Positions 52,137 to 61,024 of a DNA stretch of 64,000 nt are shown piece by piece. A model generated the notes under the pieces. The model was given only the letters and a program-made list of their open reading frames with translations. It made no database searches and was not told the origin of the DNA. The position numbers and the translations under genes were made by a program. The stretch is from 9FT-COMBO-48-23 sp964400675 (GTDB taxonomy: Bacteria; Chloroflexota; Dehalococcoidia; GIF9; UBA5629), in contig CAYNVO010000006.1 in assembly GCA_964400675.1 (NCBI GenBank), positions 62,001 through 126,000 of the forward strand. The letters run 5' to 3'. Position 1 is the first letter of the stretch, and the number at the start of each line of letters is the position of its first letter.

Positions 52137-53447
52137 ATGGAAATGCAGGAAATCTTAGGTCTTCCCATAGCTCTGCCTGATGGTGTGGATTATGATGACT
52201 ACATTATCGGAACGTACATTGTTTCATACCCGGCAGCTCTGCCTGTTCCCATAATTGCGCCCTTCCTGGCTATCGAGCAGAGCACGGGCACCTGGTTGCC
52301 GGTGCCGGGCGAGACTCCCGAGGTACGCTGCCAGCATATCGCCAAGGTGATTGGCGTTTATGAGATGCCCGACTACGAGGCCACCGTGCCCCCTAATTTG
52401 CAGAACAGACAGTGGTTTGTTCAGGTAGCTTATCCGGAGGTCAACATCGGCGAGCAGATACCCATGCTACTGACCACGGTGGTGGGCAATATCTCTATGG
52501 GTGGCGATATCAAAGTGGTGGATATCCGTTTACCGAAGAAATATGTCGACGGTTTCCAGGGGCCTAAGTTCGGTGTAGATGGTATCCGAGAAATTTTGGG
52601 AGTTCCGAAACGGCCTCTGCTTAATAATATGATAAAGCCGTGTACCGGTTATACGTGTGAAGTCGGAGCTGAACTGTTCCGGAGAGCAGCGGCTGGCGGC
52701 TGTGACATCGTCAAGGACGATGAGCTGATAGCCGATGCTTCATTCAATTCGGCGCTGGAACGTGTCAGGTGCTATATGGAAATCGAGAAGCAGGTCTATG
52801 AGGAAACAGGTGAACATACGCTGTACACTGTGAACGTAACCGACAAGATACCCAAGGTCTTCGAAACTGCCAGGCGTGCCGTGGAGCTGGGCGCTAATGC
52901 CGTTATGATTAACTATCTAGCTGTCGGTTTTCCGGTTATGCAGGCACTGGCTGAAGATCCGAGCATCAATGTTCCTATTTTAGCGCACATGGATGTGGCT
53001 GGTGCTTTTTACATGTCGCCATATCATGGCATGAGCTCTCACCTTGTACTGGGCAAGCTGCCCCGTCTGGCTGGTGCTGATGTCGTTGTCATTCCTGCAC
53101 CGTATGGCAAAGCGCCGGTTATAGATTATAAGTTCAAGAATGCTGCCAAGAATTTATCGTTCCCGCTGTATAATCTGAAGCCGACATTCCCCATGGCGTC
53201 CGGCGGCATCACCCCGTCCATGGTGCCACAGGTGGTGGCGGACCTGGGCAATGATATAGTTATAGGCTCCGGTGGAGGCATTCATGCTCATCCTCAGGGC
53301 CCAATCGCTGGCGGTAAGGCATTCCGGCAGGCAATCGATGCCACCATGCAGGGCATTCCAGTGGCGGAATATGCCAAGGAGCATGAGGAATTGGCGATTG
53401 CATTGAAGGAGTGGGCAGACCCCTTCAGCAAAGGTGTCAAAATTTGA
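52137..53447 (+). CDS. RuBisCO-like protein (form IV-type)
   Basis: A 436-residue large-subunit homologue. Active-site positions retained are E47, T52-W53, N118, K167 (equivalent of K175), the carbamate/metal motif K193-x-D195-E196, H284 and S355-G-G. Lost are K177 (C169 in I-K-P-C), R295 (M285 after H284) and H327 (replaced by Val near 318). The metal site and acid-base Lys survive while carboxylation residues do not, so it is probably an enolase, isomerase or transcarboxylase acting on a phosphorylated ketose or keto acid, not a CO2-fixing enzyme. No small-subunit or phosphoribulokinase gene is present. It lies between a kinase and a saccharopine-dehydrogenase-like gene. Confidence 0.88.
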   Translation: MEMQEILGLPIALPDGVDYDDYIIGTYIVSYPAALPVPIIAPFLAIEQSTGTWLPVPGETPEVRCQHIAKVIGVYEMPDYEATVPPNLQNRQWFVQVAYPEVNIGEQIPMLLTTVVGNISMGGDIKVVDIRLPKKYVDGFQGPKFGVDGIREILGVPKRPLLNNMIKPCTGYTCEVGAELFRRAAAGGCDIVKDDELIADASFNSALERVRCYMEIEKQVYEETGEHTLYTVNVTDKIPKVFETARRAVELGANAVMINYLAVGFPVMQALAEDPSINVPILAHMDVAGAFYMSPYHGMSSHLVLGKLPRLAGADVVVIPAPYGKAPVIDYKFKNAAKNLSFPLYNLKPTFPMASGGITPSMVPQVVADLGNDIVIGSGGGIHAHPQGPIAGGKAFRQAIDATMQGIPVAEYAKEHEELAIALKEWADPFSKGVKI

Positions 53448-53460
53448 AAGGAGTAGAGAA

Positions 53461-54678
53461 ATGTCCAAAGTTACAATTTTAGGTGGCAGTGGGATAGTTG
53501 GAAGCATAGCCGCTGAGACGCTGGCTTCAAGCGGGGTATTTTCTGAAATAACGGTGGCTGATATTAATTTTGCCGCGGCAAGGAAGCTGGTTGGGAAACT
53601 CAAGGGAGCTAAACTCTCTGTCGCTGAACTTGATGCCGACAATCCCCAGAGCATAAGAAAGGCAATAGGCGGCTCGGCCGTTGTCCTGAACTGCGTTGGG
53701 CCATTCTACAAGTATGGGCCTATCATACTGAAGGCGGTGATAGAAGCCAGGATAAACTATGTTGATGTCTGCGATGATTTCGATGCCACTGAGAAACTTC
53801 TGGCTATGGATGATAAGGCTAAGAAAGCTGGCGTTTCGGCGCTCATCGGGATGGGAAGCTCTCCAGGCGTGGCAAATGTTCTGGTCAGGTTCTGTGCAGA
53901 TTCTCTACTTGAGCAGGTTGAGGCGGTAGACATATACCATGCACATGGCGGCGAGAAGGTTGAAGGGGCGGCGGTGGTGAAGCACCGCATTCATTCCATG
54001 AAGGTAGATATACCGATGTTCCTTGATGGCAAATTTACCACGGTGAATCTGTTTGAGGACAGTGGGAAGGCGTTGGAGGAGGAGACCGAGTTTAAAGATG
54101 TGGGTACATACAGTGTATATGGCTATCCGCATCCTGAGACCATAACCCTGCCCAAATATTTAAAGGGCGTTAAGAGGGTAACCAACCTGGGGCTGGTGCT
54201 GCCGCCGGCTTATGCCGAGCTGATAAAGGGAATGGTAAGGCTGGACATAACGGATGAGAAGCCGATTGAGGTGCAGGGTCATAAGGTTATCCCCTTGGAA
54301 TTTGCCGTCGCCTATATACTTTCCCAGCGGCAGAGATTGCTGAAAGAGGCCGGTATTGACCAGCCTATGGGTTGTCTCAAGATTGTGGTCAAGGGGTACA
54401 AGGATGGCGGGAAGAACACTTATATTTTCTCGATGTCGTCGAGAGGTCAGGGCATGGGTGAAGGGACAGGCATCCCCGCGGCTATAGGCGCCATACTTAT
54501 GGGCACCGGAAAGATTACAGAAAAAGGTGTCTTGCCACCTGAGGCATGTGTTAATCCCATGGACTTGCTTGGGCTTGCCAAGACTAAAGTGAAGGCTGCT
54601 GCCGGTAGAGGCTTCCCTATTGCCATTGAGCATATAGATAAAGACGGCAAATCGCAGAAGGTAAATCTGTTTAGCTAA
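53461..54678 (+). CDS. Saccharopine-dehydrogenase-like oxidoreductase
   Basis: A 405-residue NAD(P)-dependent protein. The Rossmann loop is G-G-S-G-I-V-G-S at residues 8-15, followed by N-C-V-G-P-F-Y-K-Y-G and Y-V-D-V-C-D-D, typical of the saccharopine dehydrogenase NADP-binding domain. The C-terminal domain contains G-M-G-S-S-P-G-V. The start is ATG 53461 after AAGGAG, 13 bases from the RuBisCO-like stop. Lysine biosynthesis here uses the diaminopimelate route, so saccharopine is unlikely; a role in the kinase/RuBisCO-like pathway is more probable. Confidence 0.85.
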   Translation: MSKVTILGGSGIVGSIAAETLASSGVFSEITVADINFAAARKLVGKLKGAKLSVAELDADNPQSIRKAIGGSAVVLNCVGPFYKYGPIILKAVIEARINYVDVCDDFDATEKLLAMDDKAKKAGVSALIGMGSSPGVANVLVRFCADSLLEQVEAVDIYHAHGGEKVEGAAVVKHRIHSMKVDIPMFLDGKFTTVNLFEDSGKALEEETEFKDVGTYSVYGYPHPETITLPKYLKGVKRVTNLGLVLPPAYAELIKGMVRLDITDEKPIEVQGHKVIPLEFAVAYILSQRQRLLKEAGIDQPMGCLKIVVKGYKDGGKNTYIFSMSSRGQGMGEGTGIPAAIGAILMGTGKITEKGVLPPEACVNPMDLLGLAKTKVKAAAGRGFPIAIEHIDKDGKSQKVNLFS

Positions 54679-54694
54679 AGGTGAGGAGGTGGTT

Positions 54695-55234
54695 ATGGCG
54701 ATGTCTAAGAGACCTGTTCCTGTTGAGGTGAATGCTCCTCTGAAGAGAGCGTCTCCTGAAGATATCAATAGGGGGTGGATAAGAATTTCGAAGGAACTCA
54801 GAGGTGGTATCTCAAGTCGTTCCTATGTGGAAGTGGAGGCAAATAACAGGAGGATATGGTGCCGAATATTGGGTACACCTGGTGAAGGAGGGTGTGTCAA
54901 AATGAGTGAGTGGTACAGGGAACTGCTGGGATGGACAGACTTACCAACTGAGAACGTCCATTTAAAATTAAAAGAAGTCGGTTTCGGAGGAAGAATTAAA
55001 GCGTGGCATTCACATCCTGATGATGTTGTCCCAGTTGGCATAGGACTTGGCTTTATGAGCGTAGGTCTAGGTGCACTTGGTTTCTTTGTCACCTTTTTCC
55101 CACTTATTCCTAAGGAAAACTGTTGGTTAGCACCATTACTACCGACTTTGGCAACAGTCTTTGTATCTATCTCGATAATCGTAATAGCCTTTGGTTTCAG
55201 TATGTTGTTTATGCGCAAGCTGCCGACCGAGTAA
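54695..55234 (+). CDS. Membrane protein of unknown function
   Basis: A 179-residue protein. An N-terminal soluble part (1 to about 108) includes P-E-D-I-N-R-G-W-I-R-I-S-K and W-Y-R-E-L-L-G-W. Two transmembrane helices follow (about 114-134 and 147-170), separated by P-K-E-N-C-W-L-A-P. Ribosome site GAGGAGG precedes ATG 54695. It lies 16 bases after the oxidoreductase gene and may be in the same operon, but no function can be assigned. Confidence 0.6.
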   Translation: MAMSKRPVPVEVNAPLKRASPEDINRGWIRISKELRGGISSRSYVEVEANNRRIWCRILGTPGEGGCVKMSEWYRELLGWTDLPTENVHLKLKEVGFGGRIKAWHSHPDDVVPVGIGLGFMSVGLGALGFFVTFFPLIPKENCWLAPLLPTLATVFVSISIIVIAFGFSMLFMRKLPTE

Positions 55235-55348
55235 TTTTTGAGTCTAAAGTAAGTGACTTTTCAGGTTCGTGTTCTTGGGCAAGGCTTCAACCTCGTCCAG
55301 TTAGGGTCGCATCTATTAGTGTTCTGTGTGGCTTATAAACTTGGCAAG

Positions 55349-55501
55349 CTATGTAGACTTAGAGCGGAAATAAAAATAAAGCATACCAAGAAAGATGAGC
55401 AATAGGAGTACCCATAGTACCCAGATGGGCCAGTGCAAGACATCGACTAAAGCTGCCAAGATGATGAAGATGATTACTAGTGCAATTACTAAATCTTTCA
55501 T
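55349..55501 (-). CDS. Small two-helix membrane protein
   Basis: A 50-residue very hydrophobic protein. Helix 1 spans about 4-21, a D-V-L-H-W-P turn follows, and helix 2 is about 26-45, ending in F-Y-F-R-S-K-S-T. It has its own promoter whose predicted start is almost at the ATG. Family and role are unknown; it may be a stress-induced membrane peptide. Confidence 0.6.
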   Translation of the reverse strand: MKDLVIALVIIFIILAALVDVLHWPIWVLWVLLLLIFLGMLYFYFRSKST

Positions 55502-55509
55502 CAAGCCCA

Positions 55510-55538
55510 ATTTTACAATCAGTGTACAATATAGTCAA
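55510..55538 (-). promoter_or_regulatory. Promoter of the 50-residue membrane protein
   Basis: TTGACT (55533-55538) and TAAAAT (55510-55515) on the - strand with 17-base spacing. Transcription would begin about two bases before the ATG, so the message is probably leaderless; no Shine-Dalgarno fits. Confidence 0.65.
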
Positions 55539-55610
55539 CAAGAACCTGACAGAACCTCTAGAGCACTGTCCCTACATTGAAAACAGGTTATTATCTCGGC
55601 AAGGAAATCC

Positions 55611-56480
55611 ATGAATATCCGTGAGGCCATCCGTCGACGCATCAGCGTTCGTCACTACAAATCACAGCCGGTACCGGAAGAAATCCTGCAGTCTGTGGTT
55701 AAATTCGGTGCAAGCTCCGTGGCTCTGGACGATAAGATTAAAATCCGCTTCCATCTAATCGAGGAGGGCAGGCAAGTGGCGGAGCGGATGATGTATTTAA
55801 CTGGCGCGCGATTTCTTTTCGGCTCGTCGCCGCACTTTATCATAGCCACATCTGAGGAAAAGCCGTTGTTCATGCTGAATATGGGCTTTTGCATGGAGCA
55901 AATGATACTCTTTGCCACCGAGCAAGGTCTGGGCACCTGCTGGATAGGCGGCTTATTCACTGAGGAACGTATTGGTACCTTACTGGGGTTGGAGAAAAAT
56001 GAGCGTGTTATAGCATTGACTCCGATTGGCTATCCTGATACCTCGTTTTACGGTCGAATGACGCATGATCTGATTGAGCTGGGGGCGGCGAATTTTGGTC
56101 GCAGGAAGCCGTTGAAGCAAATAGTCTTTGGCTCTGAATGGGGCTCGCCGCTCGAGACTGAAGGCAGTGAGCTCATCGAAGCTCTGGAATGTGCTCGTCT
56201 GGCGCCGTCCTGGGTTAACGTTCAGCCGTGGCGTTTTTTGGTGAATGGGAAGGAAATAATAGCTGTGGCAGATGCCAGCGGGAGGTATAGCAGCGTTCGC
56301 GATGGCAAGCATTATTATCGTCTGGACGTGGGCATCGCCATGTCGCATTTCTTTCTGGCGGCTAAAGAGATGGGCTGGGACGGAAAATGGCAGGTCACCG
56401 GATTTGATGTAGCGCAGGTGGCAAGCGAATACGCCATCCCCGCGGGCTACGAGGTGCTCGGTATTTATAGAAGAGCGTGA
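55611..56480 (+). CDS. Nitroreductase-family protein
   Basis: A 289-residue protein of the putative TM-nitroreductase group, in which two half-domains form one FMN-binding unit. It begins I-R-E-A-I-R-R-R-I-S-V-R-H-Y, the FMN phosphate-binding segment, and later has A-P-S-W-V-N-V-Q-P-W-R-F. Such flavoproteins reduce nitro groups, quinones or enones, but this double-domain group is poorly characterised. No membrane helix is seen. It is transcribed alone. Confidence 0.82.
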   Translation: MNIREAIRRRISVRHYKSQPVPEEILQSVVKFGASSVALDDKIKIRFHLIEEGRQVAERMMYLTGARFLFGSSPHFIIATSEEKPLFMLNMGFCMEQMILFATEQGLGTCWIGGLFTEERIGTLLGLEKNERVIALTPIGYPDTSFYGRMTHDLIELGAANFGRRKPLKQIVFGSEWGSPLETEGSELIEALECARLAPSWVNVQPWRFLVNGKEIIAVADASGRYSSVRDGKHYYRLDVGIAMSHFFLAAKEMGWDGKWQVTGFDVAQVASEYAIPAGYEVLGIYRRA

Positions 56481-56500
56481 AGCTCCACAGCTCTCGGAAT

Positions 56501-56758
56501 TTATTTTTTAGCTAATTTCACGCACAGGGCGAACAAGACCAGCAGATAGGCTATCAGTCTTATTACGATAAGGAAGACGGTCAGACCTGCGGCAAGCCCG
56601 AGCAGCGTCATAATAAGATGTGATATGGCAAAAAGGCCGAAGGCTATACCTATATAAAGAGCGGCATCGCCCTTCTTCTTAGCGTAAGCCCAGATGCCTA
56701 AGGCAAGTATTATGACGCAGAGCACAAAATTGATTGTGGTTATCGGGTCCCAGGTCAT
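56501..56758 (-). CDS. Small membrane protein (two or three helices)
   Basis: An 85-residue hydrophobic protein with helices at about 7-25, 31-50 and 54-78, and A-Y-A-K-K-K-G-D between the first two. The chosen ATG has no Shine-Dalgarno; TTGACC and a weak CATACA with 17-base spacing lie just before it, again hinting at a leaderless message. A longer open frame up to 56887 is not membrane-like at its N-terminus and is not preferred. Function unknown. Confidence 0.55.
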   Translation of the reverse strand: MTWDPITTINFVLCVIILALGIWAYAKKKGDAALYIGIAFGLFAISHLIMTLLGLAAGLTVFLIVIRLIAYLLVLFALCVKLAKK

Positions 56759-56982
56759 TTGTGTATGTCTTTTTTCATGATTCAGGTCAATACGCAATTC
56801 AACTTGGGAGAACGTCCAATTGTGACCGTGGGGAAAGTATATCAGGCCTGGATGAGGGGCACAATTTGTTGATACCCTGTTATCCACTTAGCCTCGTGGC
56901 TATATCTCTCGGACATGAAATATCGGTGAGATATGTGTTATCCTTTTAAGTGTACTGTTAATTCAAAGGGGTTGCTGGTGTA

Positions 56983-58449
56983 ATGAATAATCGGATTATG
57001 AAGCGATTATCAATTGTGCTCGCCGTTGCGCTGTGTCTGCAGCTTGGCTTTGCTGGTTCAGTTAGCTCAGCCGCTGAGAGCGCTGCTGCTGTCAAGGAGT
57101 TGAATTTCGTTTTTCTTCACGGTGCCAATGGCAATGCCTGCGGTCCGCAACTTCTGTCTGACACTATCGTGGAACAGATACCCTCCTATATCCTTCAATA
57201 TGAGCAAACCAATCCCGGCATCAAGATTCATGTCAATACTATGAATCGATGCTATCCGAGCGATGTGGATATAGAGACCTGGGCACAAAACATTGCTGAC
57301 AGCGTTGATAAGTATCTGCCCGGCGATGGCAAGATAATCTTTATCGGGCATAGCATGGGTGGCAAATCGGCTCTCTATGCCGTAGCCAACAATATCGGCA
57401 ACCTGGCTGAAAGGACGGCACTTGTAGTCACTATTAATAGCCCGATTAAGAGCCTGGATAGATATGCTGTGGCTGGTGGAGGGTCCTTTGTCACCTATTG
57501 CCGCGCGGCTTTGTGGAATACTACCCGGGGCGCTTGTATGTCAGTGGCGACCTACGATAGCTCTGAAGACGGTAAGTGGGTAGGTCAGAACAGGCACTGG
57601 TTGGCTTTTATATCGGGCGAAAACGCACCGTTGAGCCCTCAGTTTGATTATGGCGGAGTTGACCCTTATCCCAGAGATATGGATGATGGCGCTTTGCCGA
57701 TGTCGGCTCAATACTCTGACGGCGCCGATGTAATCTACTATGGTGAGTACGGACATAGCGAGTTCCACTTTATAAAAGGGCTGGCTGATTTCATGGCGGG
57801 GGAGATTTTGCAATACATCTTCGGTGGCACCATAGAATGCCCGGTTTTGTCCCGGGATGGTGACTTGCAACACAAGGCAGGCTCGCTTCTGGGAACGGAT
57901 TTCTGGCAGGATATCATTGGTGATGTTCTTGGCAAAAGCAGCAGGATATGGCATTGGAATCCGTCATATGTAAAATGGCAGGAGTGGGAGGACATAGCGG
58001 AGTATTATCCACCGACTTATGAAAACGACCTGAGGAGCCGTTATGAAGTCAGCCTGGTAGATTCAGCAGCGATTTTAACCGGCATCGAAGAATTACGCTG
58101 GCTCAATCCAGACAATCCGGAGGATTGCCGGTTTTACCTGCTGACCAGAGCTGCCCCACGAAACTATATACAGGTTGACTGGAAAATTTATCGTCAGGGA
58201 TTGTTGCCTGAGGGGACGAAGCGCAACCATTATGAAATCGAGTTAATAGCCGGCACGCCTTTGGCTGAGGTCTATAAGGCATCGTGGGAGACCAATAACC
58301 CGCGTGACTTGAGGGTGCAGGTGTGGTCGCAGGCTGAAAGGCCATTCCGCTGGTTCGAGGCTAACTGGAGGGTCTATTATCAGGAGAGCCGGTATAGAAA
58401 AATCATTGACGGGATTCCGGTATTGCCGGAGGCTGCTTCAACTAAGTGA
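56983..58449 (+). CDS. Secreted lipase-like alpha/beta hydrolase
   Basis: A 488-residue exported protein. A signal peptide (R-I-M-K-R then a hydrophobic core to S-S-A-A-E near residue 31) is clear. The alpha/beta-hydrolase core begins F-V-F-L-H-G-A-N-G-N, and the nucleophile elbow is G-H-S-M-G-G near residue 125, as in triacylglycerol lipases and PGAP1-like hydrolases. The C-terminal 150 residues are rich in Trp and Tyr and may form a separate binding domain. The extracellular substrate is unknown. Confidence 0.8.
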   Translation: MNNRIMKRLSIVLAVALCLQLGFAGSVSSAAESAAAVKELNFVFLHGANGNACGPQLLSDTIVEQIPSYILQYEQTNPGIKIHVNTMNRCYPSDVDIETWAQNIADSVDKYLPGDGKIIFIGHSMGGKSALYAVANNIGNLAERTALVVTINSPIKSLDRYAVAGGGSFVTYCRAALWNTTRGACMSVATYDSSEDGKWVGQNRHWLAFISGENAPLSPQFDYGGVDPYPRDMDDGALPMSAQYSDGADVIYYGEYGHSEFHFIKGLADFMAGEILQYIFGGTIECPVLSRDGDLQHKAGSLLGTDFWQDIIGDVLGKSSRIWHWNPSYVKWQEWEDIAEYYPPTYENDLRSRYEVSLVDSAAILTGIEELRWLNPDNPEDCRFYLLTRAAPRNYIQVDWKIYRQGLLPEGTKRNHYEIELIAGTPLAEVYKASWETNNPRDLRVQVWSQAERPFRWFEANWRVYYQESRYRKIIDGIPVLPEAASTK

Positions 58450-58463
58450 AAATACTCGAAATT

Positions 58464-59570
58464 TCAGGCCCTAAGCACGGCTCTAGCCCTTAGGAAACGA
58501 AGCAGTCGCTCTTTTGTTACCGTGCCGACCACCTTATCTTCCTGTATCACTGGTATCTGTTCTATATCGTAGTCTTCCATCTGCTCAAACAGGTCTACCA
58601 CTGGCTGGTCAGGTTTAGCTGTCTTGAGCCGGCTGGCGGGCGTCATTAAGTCACTGATGCGGGTTGAGCCCCAGCGTTTTTCCGGTATCTGTATATCACC
58701 CAGGGTTACGATTCCCTGCGGTTTGCCGTCCTCGATGACTATAAAACAGTGTTGCCCGGAGTTGATAATATATTCCCTGACCACTCCAAAAGTAAGTTGT
58801 TGTTTTATCTGGGTGTAGTCATCTGTCATCATGTCATGGGCTGTTATGCCGCGGAAAGCATCGCGTACCAGTACCTTGCGCCGGGCAGTAGTGGCGGCAT
58901 CTGCCAGGAACCAGCCAAACACAATCGTGGCTACGCCGGCAAACAAATTACCGGGGCGAATTATGGCTATAATACCGATAACTATGAGCAAAAGGCCTAT
59001 AACCTGTCCGGTCAGTGTAGCAATTCGTGTTGCCCGGCTGTAATCTTTCATTGTAAGCTGCAGCATGGCTCGCAGTCCCCTGCCACCGTCTAAAGGAAAA
59101 GCGGGAATAAGGTTAAACAGGGCAATCATGATGTTGAAGAAGAACAGCCATTGCATGAATTCGGCGGGCATTGGGTTTTCGGCGCCGGATAGAGCGTAGG
59201 AGAACGCGTAAAATATGAAGGCTATCAAAATGCTGGATACTGGCCCGGCTGCGGCAAAGATAAGCTCAGGGACCGGGCGGGTGTCCTGCTCAGTTATCCT
59301 GGGCACCCCGCCGAAGACGTACAGGGTAATGCTTTTTACCGGCATGCCTCTGTTGATGGCTACGTAGTTTTGGGCTAAGGCGCGGGCATACATTGAGGCA
59401 AGAAAAAGGAAGCTGGCAACTATCCCGTGTATAATGTTGAGCCATAGCGGGTAGAGTCCGTGGAACTGCTGCGCCAGTGCTATTACTATTAGAAGCAGGG
59501 CGGGCAACCAGGTGTAGTGCAGCCGAACCGGAACTCCAAAAACCTTGCCCAGATTTATATAACGCGGCAT
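58464..59570 (-). CDS. M50/site-2-protease homologue with CBS pair, HExxH lost
   Basis: A 368-residue protein with about six membrane helices and two C-terminal CBS domains (about 245-360, starting M-M-T-D-D and L-M-T-P-A). It has the family layout, including V-K-S-I-T-L-Y-V-F-G-G-V and the second metal motif N-L-I-P-A-F-P-L-D-G-G-R. Where active S2P has HExxH the codons read Tyr-Ala-Arg-Ala-Leu (in S-M-Y-A-R-A-L-A-Q), checked directly on the sequence. It therefore lacks the zinc ligands and catalytic Glu and should not be a protease. It may be a regulatory pseudoprotease sensing nucleotides through its CBS pair. Confidence 0.85.
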   Translation of the reverse strand: MPRYINLGKVFGVPVRLHYTWLPALLLIVIALAQQFHGLYPLWLNIIHGIVASFLFLASMYARALAQNYVAINRGMPVKSITLYVFGGVPRITEQDTRPVPELIFAAAGPVSSILIAFIFYAFSYALSGAENPMPAEFMQWLFFFNIMIALFNLIPAFPLDGGRGLRAMLQLTMKDYSRATRIATLTGQVIGLLLIVIGIIAIIRPGNLFAGVATIVFGWFLADAATTARRKVLVRDAFRGITAHDMMTDDYTQIKQQLTFGVVREYIINSGQHCFIVIEDGKPQGIVTLGDIQIPEKRWGSTRISDLMTPASRLKTAKPDQPVVDLFEQMEDYDIEQIPVIQEDKVVGTVTKERLLRFLRARAVLRA

Positions 59571-59722
59571 TTTGCCTCCTTTTACAGTATAAACGCTGGG
59601 GACAAATGAAACAAGGCTACGGCTGGTTTGACATGGATTGCCTTACACGGTATAAATGGTGAGCCTGGTGAATATGCGATAACTTCTTGATAGCTAAGGC
59701 ATGAAGCGAAGGGAGGGAAAAT

Positions 59723-61024
59723 ATGTGTGACACTATCGTGGCTCTGGGTTCGGCTACCAGAGATGGCGCCACTCTGTTTGGCAAGAACAGCGACCGTGAG
59801 CCTGACGAAGTTCAGAATATAAAAATTTATCCTCGCCAGAAGCATAAAGGAGATGAAAAGGTAGAATGCACCTACCTGACCATACCGCAAGTTACTGAGA
59901 CTGCCGGGATAATGCTCTGCCAGCCGTTCTGGATGTTCGGTGCTGAGATGGGCGCCAACGAATATGGCGTTGCCATTGGTAATGAAGCTCTGTTCACCAG
60001 AGAAAAACCGGATACAACTGGACTTACCGGTATGGACTTATTGCGTCTGGCTCTGGAGCGAAGCCGAACTGCCAAACAGGCGCTTGAGACCATCATCGAA
60101 CTCCTGGAGAAACACGGGCAGGGTGGCAATTGCGGCTATCGCCAGAAATTCCTATATATGAACAGCTTCCTGATTGCAGACCGTCAAGAGGCATACGTAC
60201 TGGAGACCGTGAAATCGTGGTGGGCATGGAAGCAAGCCAAAGATTTCTGGAGCATATCGAATATCATATCTCTGGAGAAGGACTTCGATGCCTGCTCGCC
60301 CGGGTTAATCGAGAATGCGGTTAAGAGGGGCTATTGCAAGAGCAAAGCCGAGTTTAATTTCCGCAAGTGTTATTCCGACAGGATAATAACCTGGGGCGCA
60401 AGGGGAGCACCGCGTCAGGCACGTTCCCGCGAAATGCTTTTACAGAAAAAAGGTGCCCTGACCACCGCTGATTTTATGGCTATTCTACGCGACCACAGCG
60501 GACTTACTGATTGGACTCCTGATAAGTCAGGCGGCACTATCTGCATGCACGCTGCCGATAAATTGATTCGTCGCAGTCACTCGGTGTGTTCCATGGTGGC
60601 GAAGTTAGGGAAGAAAGCGCAGTTCTTCTACACAACCGGTGCTGCCAATCCGTGTATTAGCCCGTACTATCCGGTTTTCTTTTCTGGCACGGTTAACCCC
60701 GCCGGATATGTGGAGGGTGGTTCAGATTATGATGCCCGGTCTTTCTGGTGGGAATGTGAAAAGCTGCATCGGCAGGCATTGTGGCACTTTGCGGATGCCC
60801 TGAGCGCAATACAGCCACAGATAGAAAAGTACGAAAATGAGATGATTTCCTCGGTGGAGAACGGTCGGGTATCGCTTAACCAGGAAACTGTCGATAAATA
60901 CTTTACTAAAGCCAGGGATATGGTCAGAAAATGGGGTGCCAGTCTGGATACCTTGCCTGCGAAGAGACCGAAGTGGCTTTTCCATCGCTACTGGCAGAGT
61001 TACAATAAGCTCAACGGATTATAA
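59723..61024 (+). CDS. Peptidase C69-family dipeptidase (secernin-like)
   Basis: A 433-residue Ntn hydrolase. Cys2, directly after the start Met, is the nucleophile (M-C-D-T-I-V-A-L), followed by G-K-N-S-D-R-E-P, the family signature. No signal peptide or propeptide is seen, so Met removal suffices to expose Cys2. These enzymes cleave dipeptides or related amides. A GNAT acetyltransferase gene follows directly, so the two are co-translated. GGAGGG precedes the start. Confidence 0.88.
   Translation: MCDTIVALGSATRDGATLFGKNSDREPDEVQNIKIYPRQKHKGDEKVECTYLTIPQVTETAGIMLCQPFWMFGAEMGANEYGVAIGNEALFTREKPDTTGLTGMDLLRLALERSRTAKQALETIIELLEKHGQGGNCGYRQKFLYMNSFLIADRQEAYVLETVKSWWAWKQAKDFWSISNIISLEKDFDACSPGLIENAVKRGYCKSKAEFNFRKCYSDRIITWGARGAPRQARSREMLLQKKGALTTADFMAILRDHSGLTDWTPDKSGGTICMHAADKLIRRSHSVCSMVAKLGKKAQFFYTTGAANPCISPYYPVFFSGTVNPAGYVEGGSDYDARSFWWECEKLHRQALWHFADALSAIQPQIEKYENEMISSVENGRVSLNQETVDKYFTKARDMVRKWGASLDTLPAKRPKWLFHRYWQSYNKLNGL

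Noticed and set aside
52137..53447. Carboxylating RuBisCO for CO2 fixation
   Set aside because: Positions equivalent to K177, R295 and H327 are lost, and no phosphoribulokinase or small subunit is nearby.
53461..54678. True saccharopine dehydrogenase in lysine metabolism
   Set aside because: The window has dapA, dapB and asd of the diaminopimelate route, and the gene sits in a sugar-kinase operon.
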